This document shows positions 10,306 to 21,354 of a stretch of DNA of 64,000 nucleotides, piece after piece. Under the pieces are notes generated by a model. It made no database searches. It worked only from the letters and a program-made list of their open reading frames with translations, and had not been told where the DNA came from. The DNA comes from Rugalucina vietnamica (Eukaryota > Mollusca > Bivalvia > Lucinida > Lucinidae): positions 25,981,456 through 26,045,455 of the forward strand of contig OZ024879.1 in NCBI GenBank assembly GCA_964017185.1, given 5' to 3'. Both the position numbers and the translations under genes were made by a program. How positions within the stretch are numbered: position 1 is the first letter of the stretch; each line of letters begins with the position of its first letter.

Positions 10306-10689
10306 TGTGAAAAGAAAGCTTATTTTCTAAAATTGAAGTCTTGATATGGCTGAACGTGTTAGTACATTCGTAGGGTATATTGTTTAGCGTATTGTATGTC
10401 ATCCTCCAATCACCCACACGTCTTATTTCTTTCAGTCGAAGATCCGCTGGTATGTTTCCTTGCTTAGACCAGTGTGAAAACGGACATACAACCTAATTCC
10501 GGGAAAGTTCAGGGTGCAGGGTAGAGGAGGGGTACTGCAAAAAGGGAATCCCAAAGCGGTGGGATCGAATCCCGTTGCTATCTCCATTTCTCTCTCTCTC
10601 TTTTATTTTCTTCTTTTTTATTTTCGTTGAACTACTTTATCTATGTAAGGAAGCTCGAATATCGAAAAATTCATCAAAAATACATAAAA
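10306..10689. other. No gene; weak B-box-like sequence near 10560
   Basis: 'GGTGGGATCGAATCCCGTTGC' at 10559-10579 fits a B box and is followed by a CT/T-rich tract, which could mark an old tRNA-derived end. No matching A box was seen. Confidence 0.3.
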
Positions 10690-11175
10690 AACTAAATGAC
10701 ACTCAAATACTTATAATTTGAAAACATATCGTAAGCCGAGTGAGCGGCTTTTTCCCACTAGGCGGCCACTCAGTTACCCGAACTTAACTGAAATATATGA
10801 AAACGCACAAAAGGCCAACCAACCCAAAAGTTCGACTCGACAACATAAAACAAACAGAACCACAACAGAAGTATCGCCTTGGAACGATCAGTAATATAAA
10901 ATTACTGGGGGCTTAAACCGGTTTTACAGGGCCCTAACCTCACCCTCATCTTCCGCTGTGGTTCAAAACATTTAGTTAGTTGTTCGGTCCTCATGGTGAA
11001 TCTCATACTAGTTAATGAATCATCATGGACACCCAAATAAATCAAGGTAACCACCATAATGAATCAAAGATGAGGACTCAACAGATTCAGTAAGCTGCCC
11101 GACGATGGAGGTCCCTGGGCGCCCAATAACTTATGAAATCCGGAGCAAAAGAAAAACATAAAAAGTCTCCGGGAG
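10690..11175 (+). repeat. Dispersed repeat R1
   Basis: Covers most of the R1 unit: CATATCGTAAGCCGAGTGAG, GGCGGCCACTCAGTTACCCG, the 'GGGGGCTTAAACCGGTTTTA' middle, 'CATTTAGTTAGTTGTTCGGTCC', and the 3' part 'AAGCTGCCCGACGATGGAG.TCCCTGGGCGCCC'. It ends near 'CCGGAGCAAAAGAAAAAC'. No coding potential. Confidence 0.8.
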
Positions 11176-11334
11176 AGAAAAAAAATTGTGAATTCAGAGA
11201 TAGACTACAGATTAAAGATAGAAAGGGAAATTAAAACAAATGTTCATAAGTAGGAGACTTGCACAAGTGTGTGTTTTCTTTACAAGACTCATTTAATTTC
11301 TGTCCAGTAGTTTTGAATCATGCAAATATGAATC

Positions 11335-11507
11335 GCTGCATCAGAAAACCAACAGTCTTGTTGCAGACCTGGTCTGACACAAACCGGGCAAAAAATTTCG
11401 GGTTTAGAAATTTCGGGTTAAGGAAGTGGAGGAATTGCACTAGCCATGTAGCGGTGATCAGCTTTTCGTATATACAAATTGTCGGTTTCCTCATGCGGCG
11501 GCTCATT
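11335..11507 (+). repeat. Repeat R2, rearranged copy
   Basis: Starts CGCTGCATCAGAAAACCAAC and ends GGTTTCCTCATGCGGCGGCTC, so both R2 ends are present. The middle holds 'CAGACCTGGTCTGACACAAACCGG' and lacks most of the usual AAAGGCGCAGATCAGC stem, implying internal inversion or deletion. Confidence 0.6.
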
Positions 11508-12524
11508 ATAACAGCATATCAGTATTGAATTTATCTCTAAGCACTGGCACTGCTCAGTGCGCATGGAAGCCTCCACAGGTCATATAGACAGTGGATTATG
11601 TAACGATCCAGACATATGATGCAATGGACTCTGTTAGAATGTCCCTCTTGAACTGGAGCCCTAAACTTAGTCTACTAAATAAAACAATATCACTTAATGA
11701 AAAAAAGTAAAGAAGTAAAAAATATCCAAAAGTATACAGCCATTTCTTCTCAGTGAGTATTTAGTAGACTGGGAAAATACTTTGATGCATGAATTGGCCA
11801 ATGATTTGCACAGCTTGGAGTGTTTATCTAACCTCTAGCAGTCATGCTAATTAATGGTCTGTGAAAAATCAGATTTTTATGTCTTCTGAAATAGTTTAGT
11901 GAATGCTGTTTGAGTATTGGTTTTCTTGTACTCTTAGGCGCTGTTTCATTTTAAGTTTATTTATTTATTTATTTATTTTTGAAAGAAAGAAAAAATAAAA
12001 CAACAACAATTTTTGACCATTTTGTTCACCATGCATCTCTTAATTGTAACTTCAAATATATAATAATTAGTAACGATTATAATATAATCATGATGGTTCG
12101 TCAGTCTACCATGCGGTCCTTCAGTAAACAAAGGCATAGGTTATTATCAAAGTTTTGTTTTCAATGTCAAATGTTCATGTCAGCACATTAGGTCAAAGTT
12201 TTCTTTGAGGTATAATGTCGGATATGCGGTCGGAAATTTTGATTAACGGTGAAGCATCAGCGGAGTCATATAACATAATTTTCAAATGTTCTCCCAAACG
12301 AAATGTTTGATTATATGGCAATCCTTCAATTATGAGTTTTATTTTGCAAGGCTTTGTGGCCACCCGAATGTCATTCCCCCTGCATTTTCTTCTGTCCAAG
12401 CTAGCACACTGTGACCACCTCACGTCAATAACTGCTCACTTTGCTCTGCGAATGTTGGTTATATATTTTTCAACACATTTTTCTTTATTTTTTTGTTTAT
12501 ATATGTATACAACTGAGCCATTGC
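11508..12524. other. No recognisable feature
   Basis: AT-rich with short frames only. TTTA tetranucleotide run at 11955-11980. Nothing on either strand resembles the repeat families here. Confidence 0.45.
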
Positions 12525-12790
12525 AGAAGTTAAAGAGCGAGGTTGGGGTCCTGTAAAACCGGGCTAAGCCCTTCAAGTAATTCTTTACTGACCGTTCTAA
12601 CTTGAGGCGGTTCTGCTGATATCTAATTTTACGTCCACTGTTTTCTACCTATTTGTAAGTTGAAGTTAGCCAGATGGCCACCTCAAAGTGAAAGAGGTAG
12701 CCGTCTCGTATTGTCATATTTTATATAGTGTCTGTCGTGTGCTGTCCTTTTCTTTCCCGCTTTGTGTCTGGATCGGAATGTTGAATATTT
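12525..12790 (-). repeat. R1-related repeat (R5), decayed copy
   Basis: Shares 'CCTGTAAAA.CGGGCTAAGCC', 'TTTACTGACCG', 'GCCAGATGGCCACCT' and 'TTTCCCGCTTTGTGTCTG' with 14060-14400. The first part also matches the middle of R1 (10900-10930, complement). It therefore looks like a chimaeric or subfamily variant. Confidence 0.55.
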
Positions 12791-13249
12791 GTTGTTGTTT
12801 TTTTTGTTAAATCCGGACTAAAACATGCATTTAAGATATGATTTTCATCAGATAGATGAAAACTCGATCATAATATTTCTATATCATCATGCTACGTTTA
12901 GCACCTCGCGGTTTAATACGATGAATATTAAGTAGCCTAAACTTGTCACATAACAATGAAACGAACAGAATGATTTGAAGGGAAACCCTACATCTTGTAC
13001 AATACTAGTATTACATGTAGTTTGTCTTGGAACTGTTGGAAATTATGACCTCCACTGTTTACCCTCTCTAAGTAAAGTATCAATTCAAAAGTTTTTCACT
13101 GCCGTTAAAAGAAGTCGCTTCTATATACGTGATCTATGTTTCACCCGAGTTTTTTTTACCAAGGAGGCATGTCCAAATGCCTCCAAATTATACATGCTTC
13201 TTTGGGACCTTTTCAAACAACAATTCAGCTACAGGTCTCTTGCCAATTA
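12791..13249. other. No recognisable feature
   Basis: No repeat match or coding signal found. Confidence 0.4.
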
Positions 13250-13461
13250 TATGAGCCTCCATATGAAAAAAGAAAGAAAGAAAAAAAGAGAAAAAAAAAC
13301 AAACAAAACAATTTGCCCATGCCATAACAAAGGTGCAGATCACGGTAACAACGGTTGAACCACGGTAACCTAAATCCGAAGCCATCTTCTCTAGTTGTGC
13401 AGCTCGGTTAGTATCGGATCACACCGGAAACCAAAATGCTGGTTTTTTCGTGCGGCGGCTT
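13250..13461 (+). repeat. Repeat R2, copy with expanded A-rich insert
   Basis: Begins GAGCCTCCATATGAAAA, then an AAAG/AAAC-rich tract, then 'AAAGGTGCAGATCACGGTAAC', 'AAATCCGAAGCCATCTTCTC', 'GTGCAGCTCGG', and ends 'TTCGTGCGGCGGCT'. Both terminal inverted words are recognisable. Confidence 0.65.
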
Positions 13462-13465
13462 ATCC

Positions 13466-13690
13466 AGTGTCACTGGTTTCATTACCGCTCTTAACCATTC
13501 GATCGTCTCATCACTGTACTTGGTTCTGGTTCTAGCCTCACACGGGTCACGGGTCACTGATGGGACAAGCCAAGTTCTGCATGTGGGTGTGTCAGGTGGT
13601 TTTTCCAGGGGTATTCCCGCTTTTGCTCCACCTACTGATTGGCTCGTCTTGGTATGGGTGAAATAATCTTGAAAGATTTTGTATAAAAAG
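13466..13690 (+). repeat. SINE-B, plus-strand copy
   Basis: Homologous over ~220 bp to the complement of 57965-58182. Shared words include 'CATTCGATCGTCTCATC', 'GACAAGCCAAGT', 'GTGGGTGTGTCAGGTGG', 'ATTCCCGCTTTTGCTCCACC', 'TACTGATTGGCTCGTC' and 'GAAATAATCTTGAAAG'. The head of the minus-strand copy has a tRNA-like B box, so this is a tRNA-derived SINE with a conserved body. The SINE superfamily name is not known to me. Confidence 0.65.
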
Positions 13691-14059
13691 TAAATAAAAT
13701 TATACATTTTAAGGAACATGACGTTAGATAGGACCAAAAGAATAGCCCAGTCTTGAGATCCAGAAAGCGTTACGGAGGTAATACAGACGATACTGCCTGT
13801 GTTGTCGACCGAGACGATACTGAATATAGGGTTAAGTATTACGGCCTCTGTAGACCGACTCATGACGGTAAATGATATTAGTGATTTCGTTGTCGACCAA
13901 GGCTACAAATGCGGTTGTCGGTCGTTACGGTTGTCGATGACTCGTTCGACAACAAAATTGCACGTATGGTATACGACTGTCTCTGTCGACAACGGTCTGT
14001 GATGCTTCATTAACGAGGTAGGAAACTTCTATGAGAACCGAACAAATTCTTGATACATG
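13691..14059. other. Non-coding; cluster of GTCGAC/TTGTCG words
   Basis: From 13798 to 13998 the words GTTGTCGACCGAGACGATAC, TTGTCGACCAAGG, GGTTGTCGGTCGTTACGG, TTGTCGATGACTCGTTCGAC and CTGTCGACAACGG recur on both strands. This resembles the quasi-periodic short-palindrome blocks at 32.7-33.2 kb and 59.0-59.3 kb. Confidence 0.45.
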
Positions 14060-14400
14060 TAAGATTCACATCAGCCAAAGGGTAAGGTTTGGTGCCAATA
14101 AAATCCATTTAAGCCCCCCCCCCCCCCACACACACACACACAATAAGTAATTTACTGACCGGTCCAATGCGAATCTGTTGTGTTTCATCTTTATGTTTTC
14201 TGTTTGTATATTTGTTTGCTTATCATTCTTGGGTTGAAAGTAGCCGGATGGCCACCTTCCTGGGAAAGAGCTGTTCATCTTGCTCTTCATACGTATACGT
14301 GATGTTTTTATATCAAGTTTTTTTGTGGTGTATATCTTATTTTGTCATAATTCTTTCCCGTTTGTTGTCTGAGTTGGGATGTCTGAGTTGGGAGCATCCA
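14060..14400 (-). repeat. R1-related repeat (R5) with C/CA microsatellite
   Basis: Contains 'AATAAAATCCATTTAAGCC' followed by C14 and (CA)8 at 14114-14142, 'TTTACTGACCGG', 'GTAGCCGGATGGCCACCTTCC' and 'TTTCCCGTTTGTTGTCTGAG'. It matches 12525-12790 throughout, and the middle of R1 in its first part. R1f has a C13 run at the same place. Confidence 0.6.
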
Positions 14401-15235
14401 TTCCTGTGCTTCTTTCTACTTTACAGGTAGTACTATTTGTATAACTCCGTGATAACATTTTTCAAGCTATTTATGTACTGACGTCAATAAAAACGCCTCA
14501 TTGAAAATGTTGCATAACTCGGCCAAGAGATACGTGTACATTATGAACGAAATTTGCAGTTTTCTTATTTTACATGGTCTCTCATGGAATAGCATAAACC
14601 TAGAACGGTTACGGTGCGTAATTTTCTCAAAGCGTGTGTGGGTGCACCACCTTTATGATTGCATCCTGTCGTCAACGTACAGACGTTTTTGACCTGAAAA
14701 TTTGTGAATGACCGGCAAAGTCATTTTACAGACCCTAAAACAGCAAAATTTTGAAATGTAACATTACTGGACTACGAGAAGTTGAAATACTGAAAACAAC
14801 ACAGGGACGTTTCAAAGGAAAAGAAACACTAGACGGAACCAAAAACTGATACAGCGCGGTATCTTAAGTTCGAAGCGACTCCATAGTCGGGGACCATCGT
14901 TTCCCTCGGTATAAGAATCCCTCTATCGATTTTGTTATTGTAGCGTTTTCGCTTACGCTCCTGCAGCAAAATCATTTTGACGTCGACGTCTTTCATCCTT
15001 TCAATATCTTATGATGAAGCGTTTCACAAGCGACACAGTTTTATTCGGATGTACACGTTTAGTCTATTTTCACAACGTAGTCGCATTATTTCTGCTAAAT
15101 AACCGAGAATGAAGCAATGGTAATCTGACGCTTATTTCCATAGACGTCAAATACACGTTAACCTTAAAGAAGTTCGATTCACGTTGAAAGGCAGTAGAAT
15201 TAACAATGAAAACATTCTTTGTCAATTTGTGATTT
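14401..15235. other. No recognisable feature
   Basis: No open frame with protein character and no repeat match. It separates the R5 copy from the minus-strand LINE. Confidence 0.4.
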
Positions 15236-16170
15236 CCAAGATAGGCTTGACTTCAAATCCACACCGAGGTACTTTGTGGTATCTTGAGCCTCCAGAGTAT
15301 GTCCTTTAAGTGAATAAGGATGCTTAATGGTACTTGAACGAGGTCCAGAGATACTAAGTACACTGCATTTTTGTGGGTGAAACTCCATGCCCCACTTGGT
15401 TTCCCAATCCGCAAATGTGTAGAGATCTTGCTGTAGGTTGGTACAGTCTTCAGGACTTCTGATTGGTCGGTAAACAATACAGTCGTCGGCAAACAGTCGT
15501 GTTTGAGAATTGATCTCGTCTGGAAGGTCGTTAATAAACAGCAGGAAGAGCAGGGGGGCCAAGTACAGAACCTTGAGGGACTCCGCTCACTACTGGTACG
15601 CTGTCTGATGCACAACCCTCGACGACCACACACTGAGTTCTGTTACGCAGGAAGGATGAGATCCAGAGGTGGGTAGATCCTCGTATGCCATAATGGTGTA
15701 TCTTCTTGAGAAGCCGACCATGTGGGGCACGGCCAAAGGCTTTAGAAAAATCTAAAACCACCATGTCCATCTGTGTTCCCATGTCTAAAGTGGAAGCCAG
15801 GTCGTGAAGGATGGTAACAAGCTGGGTCTCGCAAATTCTTCTCGCTCGAAACCCATGTTGGCTATCTGTATTTATATTTGTCCACGTGCTTCATGACGTT
15901 GCTGACAATGATATTTTCCAACATCTTGCAGCATATGCAGGTTAATGACACAGGGCGATGGTTAGCTGGATCATAACGCTGGCCTTTCTTGAAGACTGCT
16001 GAAACGTTGGCGGTTTTCCAGTCATCTAGGACGGTTCCTGACTGAAGGGACTTGTTGAAGACAATACCCACTATTGGTGCTAGGTCCTCGATACATTCTT
16101 TCAAATACCGTGCTGGGACCATGAACCGTGCTGGGATTTTCTTTCTTAAAAAACTCAGCACAGGACCAAC
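15236..16170 (-). pseudogene. Non-LTR retrotransposon reverse transcriptase, frameshifted fragment
   Basis: Three minus-strand frames join into one RT domain. The first (16161 to ~15870) holds 'WKTANVSAVFKKG...NHRPVSLT', the RT1 region. The second (~15870-15540) holds 'QHGFRARRICETQLVT', 'MDMVVLDFSKAFG' with the first catalytic Asp, and 'SGVPQGSVLGP'. The third (~15562-15200) holds 'LLFINDLPDE', 'TRLFADDCIVYR' with the FADD catalytic pair, and 'WGMEFHPQKC' and 'TTKYLGVDL'. The frames break at ~15870 and in a C7 run at ~15555. The endonuclease domain upstream and the C-terminus beyond 15240 are missing. It would have been the polymerase of a jockey/CR1-like LINE acting in target-primed reverse transcription; this copy is dead by frameshift although its catalytic residues are intact. 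Confidence 0.85.
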
Positions 16171-16415
16171 AGTGTCTCACCCCACTGTAAAACAATGGCA
16201 AGTTTACAACTGACATTACAAATGAATGTAATGTTCATAATCAACAATTTTAGTCTGTTTTCATCCCCGGGTCTCCACTAAACTTATCAAGATTGGCCCG
16301 GATGAAGTAAGAGGATGACTATGCGAGCCCTGATGCAATGCCATTAAAATTTCAAAACCAAAACAAGATCATGCCACAGATTGAAATATTTAAGGTATAC
16401 TTAAACTTATGTGTA

Positions 16416-17850
16416 ACCTGAAACCTGGTAAGGCTGCTGGTTATAACAAAACTGGACCACTAATCCTGAAGGAGTTATTGGGTGGACTAGTCCCCATCAT
16501 AAAGGCATCTTTGAAAGACCATAGAGACAGGTACTTTTCCGAGGGGATGGTGTCGAGATAATGAAACACATATAATTTACAAAAAGTGATTAGCTACTGG
16601 CATACTACTACCGACCAATTTCCCTTACCTGCATTTTGTCTAATATAAAGTCCTCGAACACATTCTTGCTTCAAACATTGTAAGGAGACCTTGACGAGCA
16701 GTGACTCATGTATGATCTTCGACGTGGCTTTCAGTCAAGTGAGATCCGATTCGTCATGCTGGTAGAGGATCTTTCTATGAAAGCTAGTAATGGAAGGCAA
16801 ACTGATCTGATCTTCTTGGACTTCTCCATAGCGTTTGACAAGGTCAGTCAATCAAAAATGATATGGAAACTGCATTACTATGCAATACAATCTAGTGTGC
16901 TGAGCTGGACCCGTGCTTTCCTTGCTGACCGAGCTCAGCAGGTCGTTGTTTAGGGTGAGAAGGCTGACACGGCCCCTATTACATATGGGGTACCCCAGGG
17001 CTCTGTTCTGGGGCTGTCTTGTGCCTCATCTACATAAACAACGTTACATCCGTCTTTCTCTGGTGAAACTGCAAAGACCCCTGGGCTGCAAAGTATCTCT
17101 CCATGGAAGGCTCGGATAATAGCTCCGTACTCCAACATGATTTGGATAGACTGTCTATGTGGGAGTCTGGCTGGGACATGGAGTCTTCCCCTAAAGTGCC
17201 AGGCAGTACAGGTGAAAGGCTCAAAAACATATTAATGCCGCCTACAGGCTGTATGGTGTGGTCCTGGAGACTATTACATGTGCTAGGTATCTGGGGATCG
17301 ATATTTCCAGCAACCTGTCTTGGGACCCTCACATAGACGGAATTACAGGCACTGCCGATAAAACTCCGCTTTGTCAAAGGGAATATTCAAGCCAAGATGT
17401 CAGATATAAGAGAAGTAATCTATACTACGCTGGTCCGTCCGCAGCTAGAATATGCTGAATCCATCTGGGACCCCAACCGTAAGGGCAAGATCAAACAGAT
17501 TGAGAAAGCCAAGCGGCGGGCAGCACGTTGGACAGTATGTAACTTTAAAAGAATGGCAAATGTTTCAGACATGATTGAAACTTTAGCTAGGTTGGCGAAC
17601 TCTCGAGCAAAGACGTGCTGATGCACGCCGTTGCCTCTTGTACAAAATAATCAATTTCCTGGTTGTTACACCCCTCCCTGATCATGGCCAGCCAAACCCT
17701 TGTTTATTCAGGCGTGCAACTGCACACCTCAAAGAACTACTACAAATACTCCTTTCCCCAATTGCAATTGTGCAGTGGAATCCACTCCCAAAAGATGTTG
17801 TTAGCTCACCAAGTCTTGGAGGTAGTAAATTTTTATCATAACAAAACCTC
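16416..17850 (+). pseudogene. Non-LTR retrotransposon reverse transcriptase, decayed copy reaching the C-terminus
   Basis: Starts 'NLKPGKAAGYNKTGPLILKE' (RT0 region), passes 'RGFQSSEIRFVMLVEDL' and 'LIFLDFSIAFD' at 16708-16953, a stop, then 'YGVPQGSVLG' at ~16980. The FADD block that should follow is gone. It resumes with 'SVLQHDLDRLSMWESGWDM' (17110-17190), 'CARYLGIDISSNLSWDPHI' (17267-17335), the C-terminal 'IYTTLVRPQLEYA.SIWDP...IE.AKRRAARW' (17397-17621) and a last piece with 'LLYKIINFLV' to ~17841. At least four frame breaks. It belongs to the same clade as the minus-strand LINE next to it, and the two are placed 5' to 5' with ~250 bp between. Inactive. Confidence 0.85.
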
Positions 17851-18074
17851 TGCATTAAATAATTCCGAACGGTCTACGGTCAAAGTAACATTTAATAACT
17901 ATTTTATGTGCGAATCATGCACCGAGAAATCCACCCGAGACCCAAGTTCTGGCACCCGAAGTGTCACTACTTGGCATCATGCCACTGGTTGGTTCGAGAG
18001 ATGCCAACATGTAAAACTGATGGCGAATATTTCTTCCATCCATACCGAGCATCTATGATAGATTGTTTCTTCCG
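17851..18074. other. Probable LINE 3' flank, nothing recognised
   Basis: Follows the C-terminal frame of the LINE. There is no clear poly-A or repeat tail, so the exact 3' end cannot be placed. Confidence 0.35.
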
Positions 18075-18123
18075 TTTAAAAAGGTTCAAATAGGCAATGA
18101 TCAGGAAAAGGCACAATCAAATG

Positions 18124-18169
<46 letters not shown>

Positions 18170-18434
18170 GAGGTGGGAAAAAAAACTAAAATGACACTCC
18201 GGTATTTATAATTTGAAAACCTATCGTAAGCCGAGTGAGCGGCTATTTCCCACTAGGCGGCCACTCAGTTACCCGAACTTAACTAAGATATATGAAATGC
18301 ACATAAGGCCAAAACAGTCCAAAAATTCGACTCAACAACAGAAAACAAATAGAACCACATCAGAAGTATCGCCTTAATTTAAATTACTGGGGGCTTAAAC
18401 CGGTTTTACAGGGCCCTAACCTCACCCTCAAGAT
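18075..18434 (+). repeat. Dispersed repeat R1 with A44 tract
   Basis: 'AAAAGGTTCAAATAGGCAATG' opens the unit; an uninterrupted run of 44 A (18124-18167) replaces the short A-rich stretch seen in other copies. Then 'CTATCGTAAGCCGAGTGAG', 'GGCGGCCACTCAGTTACCCG' and 'GGGGGCTTAAACCGGTTTTA', ending near 'CCTAACCTCACCCTCA'. Confidence 0.8.
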
Positions 18435-19272
18435 TCATATATAAAAAACCCTATTTTGAACCTCAACTTAAGATTACACTAATAACAAATTGTAAATAAC
18501 AAGATTCAGTCTGATTTGTTTAATATTGCATTACAAGGCAAATTGAGTTCATTTTTATAGCTTCAACCCTTCAATGTATTATTCTATAGCTATATTTGTA
18601 ATGGAAAAGTTCCATGTAGATATCCATCCGAGAAAAAAAAGAAGTCCGGTTTTAAAAGATTGTTTATTCGTCAATATGATTATTTTAGGATGTAAAGCTG
18701 TAGACATACAAAAAGTAAATAGATTGTTTTGTCAACTGGGACACTTAAAAGTTTGAAAGTTACTAACGTTTCAAATTAAAAAGTCTGCTTAGAGGCCATT
18801 GGTAGTGATTCGGTCGGCGGTCATCAGTCTGCGGTCTTTGCAAGCCTTAGGCACATTCGTCCCCAATTATTTCGATACAAATTGTTATTTCGGTTTCTAA
18901 TCTATAAACGACATGCTTAAGACATGATTTCTATCATCGATTATGCCTGTAGTGCCTGTCTGTTCTTCATAATAATAATAGTTCATCGCGGTTTGTATTT
19001 AGCGCTACACTGCCGTGGTCACTTCAATAGTTTTTTTTTTATGATAACCTCGAAGGTACGAATGAAGCCGAGATAGCCTGATTCTCTTTTCTCTTCTAAT
19101 CAAGGGCGGGAAAATGATTCGGTATCAATTAAGCATGGCACTGGTTCCTATTCCGAATATATTTACATATAACATAAAATTGATAACGGGAAACCAGCCG
19201 ATAATGGCAACTATTTTTAGATTATTATTTATAGACCATAAATATTAATGATAACATGAGTAATGCCGTTAA
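18435..19272. other. No recognisable feature
   Basis: AT-rich, short frames only. Confidence 0.4.
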
Positions 19273-19362
19273 GAGTCTGTCGGCCCCATTAGCTCAGTGT
19301 GTTAACCATCGATCTTCTAATCAGACTCTTACAGGTTCGAATCTCGCCGAGTATCCGCTATT

Positions 19363-19402
<40 letters not shown>
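19273..19402 (+). repeat. tRNA-like sequence (Arg-UCU-like loop) followed by T38
   Basis: 'ATTAGCTCAGTGTG' fits an A box and 'AGGTTCGAATCTC' a B box, with 'CTTCTAA' where the anticodon loop should be (anticodon TCT). The acceptor and T stems do not pair properly, and a run of 38 T (19365-19402) follows. This points to a tRNA pseudogene or a SINE head rather than a working tRNA. Confidence 0.5.
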
Positions 19403-19403
<1 letters not shown>

Positions 19404-19546
19404 TTATCATAATAAGCCTCTTTTCTTTCTTCATTCGTTTTTATTCTTCCTTTTTTATGGAGTCTATTTAGCAGTACGCTGAAAAAAGTTGTTCAGTACT
19501 TGCGATTACTGGTAGACCCAGACAGATGAATGTTGCATTATCAAAT

Positions 19547-19710
19547 GAGCCGCGTCACAAGAAAACCGGATTTTTGCCTATGCGAAAACAAAGGCGCAGA
19601 TCAGCTTCACAGTAACTGCGAAGCTGATCAGCGCCTTTGTTTTCGCTACACGGATAGTATACTTTCTCTTCTTATTAAATCCGAAATTTCAAGCTTCTAT
19701 GCTGCTTCGG
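19547..19710 (+). repeat. Repeat R2, 5' half with well-kept hairpin
   Basis: GAGCCGCGTCACAAGAAAACC start, then the stem GCGAAAACAAAGGCGCAGATC paired with GATCAGCGCCTTTGTTTTCGC, loop of ~25 bases. The best preserved R2 stem in the window. Ends in 'AAATTTCAAGCTTCTA'. Confidence 0.8.
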
Positions 19711-20584
19711 GGACTGGTCATGTTGGGATGTTGCCTCCATTTTACAGGACTTTTACACAAAATGAGGATGTCATCACATCCAACAAGTGCTTGAAATATT
19801 ATCCAACTAAGACACAAACGGCTTATACGTATGGATGGTTTGACTTGACATGTTTCCTCGGCAGGCTCAGACAAGCGCGGTTAACCAGTAATCAGTCAGG
19901 AGTGTATTTAGCTTTACCTGAAGGCACAAGTAGCCTATATCTATTTCTTTAGGCCCCTATGGGAGGGGGCCCATAGTCTCTATGGTGAAAATAACAGTCA
20001 CAAATGATTAGCGTGTGTCTAAGGTGTGTACAGGTCGTATAATAATCTCAGCATGCTGAAAATTTTGGATTGCATGTACTTTTGTACAGTTATGTTAAGC
20101 ACACAATACAGTATAGGCGCGTATCAAACGTTTAATGTAACGCGTGTTGAACTTATTCGTATAAGACACATACCCGAGACACGTCGAGCTTTAAGCATGC
20201 TGCATGCTTAAAATACTTTAACGTACACCAAGCGTACAGAACGCACATGTACGAGGTTTGTGGACTCTGGAAAATATTCTGTTTACTTTCGTATATTGGT
20301 TACATCAACCTAGATCGATCCATCAGTGTTTATTTTTAACTATCGGGTCGTAGTAAATCGGTCAGCGACACAGGTAAGATATTTTTAGACGCGTAGTTTC
20401 CTAAATGAATACACTGTGATATTTTTAAACCAACTCATTCTGCCTCTCGCGACCTTGAAATAAATGTGTCAACATGGCCATTCATGTCATTGTCATGGGG
20501 AACAGATTGAATAAGTCATTATGCTTCCGTTAGGTTCGTTACGAAAGCCGTTATAATACCATGATGAAAATAAGATTTATTTTT
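19711..20584. other. No gene; fragment of the ACACGC/GCGTGT repeat near 20130-20260
   Basis: 'CGAGACACGTCGAGCTTTAAGCATG' and 'TACACCAAGCGTACAGAACGCAC' at ~20172-20246 match the arm family of inverted pair D (36620-36760). Otherwise unassigned. Confidence 0.45.
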
Positions 20585-20642
20585 TTCCGAACTCTTGATA
20601 ACAAAGTGAGTAACTTAACCACTGCGCCACGGAGGCTTTTAA
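20585..20642 (-). repeat. tRNA-derived fragment (A box)
   Basis: On the minus strand 'GCCTCCGTGGCGCAGTGGTTAA' has the form of a Leu/Ser-type tRNA 5' end with A box TGGCGCAGTGG. It breaks off at 'AGAGTTCGG' before a full B box, next to a T/A tract. Confidence 0.4.
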
Positions 20643-21354
20643 CATCGTCGACCTGACCACAGTGAGATTGGAAACATTGTGTCCCATAAAACCATGATCA
20701 GGCTGGATAATCAACCAGGACATTCAATTATTCTAGCCACAATTTTATGAACAAACCTAGCAGATGCAGAAAGAAGACTGGTGCAGCCAGTCGCTATTAG
20801 AATGACGGACACCGATATCAATCCAATCGTCCTACAAAATTTTTTCGTCAGACTTGGTTATGGCGAATTTTCAACGGTTCACAAACTGTGTCCAGCATTC
20901 TTGTGTAACCACAGCTCACCAACCTACGGGAAAGGGTGGGGATTATGACTTTCCAGAGTTTTCAATGCCCTCAGCTAGAGACCTCTAGTCGAAACCGTGC
21001 TGTTCGTCCTGCCCTTCACGATAGAAAATCTCCTTGGGGCGGGGATCTTAATACCCAAACCCCATCATTTCCCCTGCATTGCCAGGACAATGAAAAACTG
21101 TCCCGCACTTTAGACCGGCTATCCCTCACCCTTCCCCGTAGGTGAGGCGTGATTACAAATTACTGGTGCGTTATGACTATAATCCTTGCATTGTTTATTG
21201 TCATCTTCTCGTGACATGCTTTGTCCAGCCTTCGAAACACAGACACAAAATGTGACCGTTGACACGCCATGCTACTGAATCGCATTTAAATATTAAGAAT
21301 ATGCAAGTGGTATTTTGTCTTCAAAGGCGCTTTGTTTAACTGAACACATACAAA
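20643..21354. other. No recognisable feature
   Basis: A 69-codon frame at 20936 has no domain character. Confidence 0.4.

Noticed and set aside
13408..13863. 151-codon minus-strand frame
   Set aside because: It runs across an R2 end and SINE-B, and the peptide has no domain character.
19273..19350. Functional tRNA-Arg gene
   Set aside because: A and B boxes fit, but the acceptor and T stems do not pair, and a T38 tract follows.
19530..19952. 140-codon plus-strand frame
   Set aside because: Its first part is R2 hairpin sequence; the rest has no recognisable protein features.
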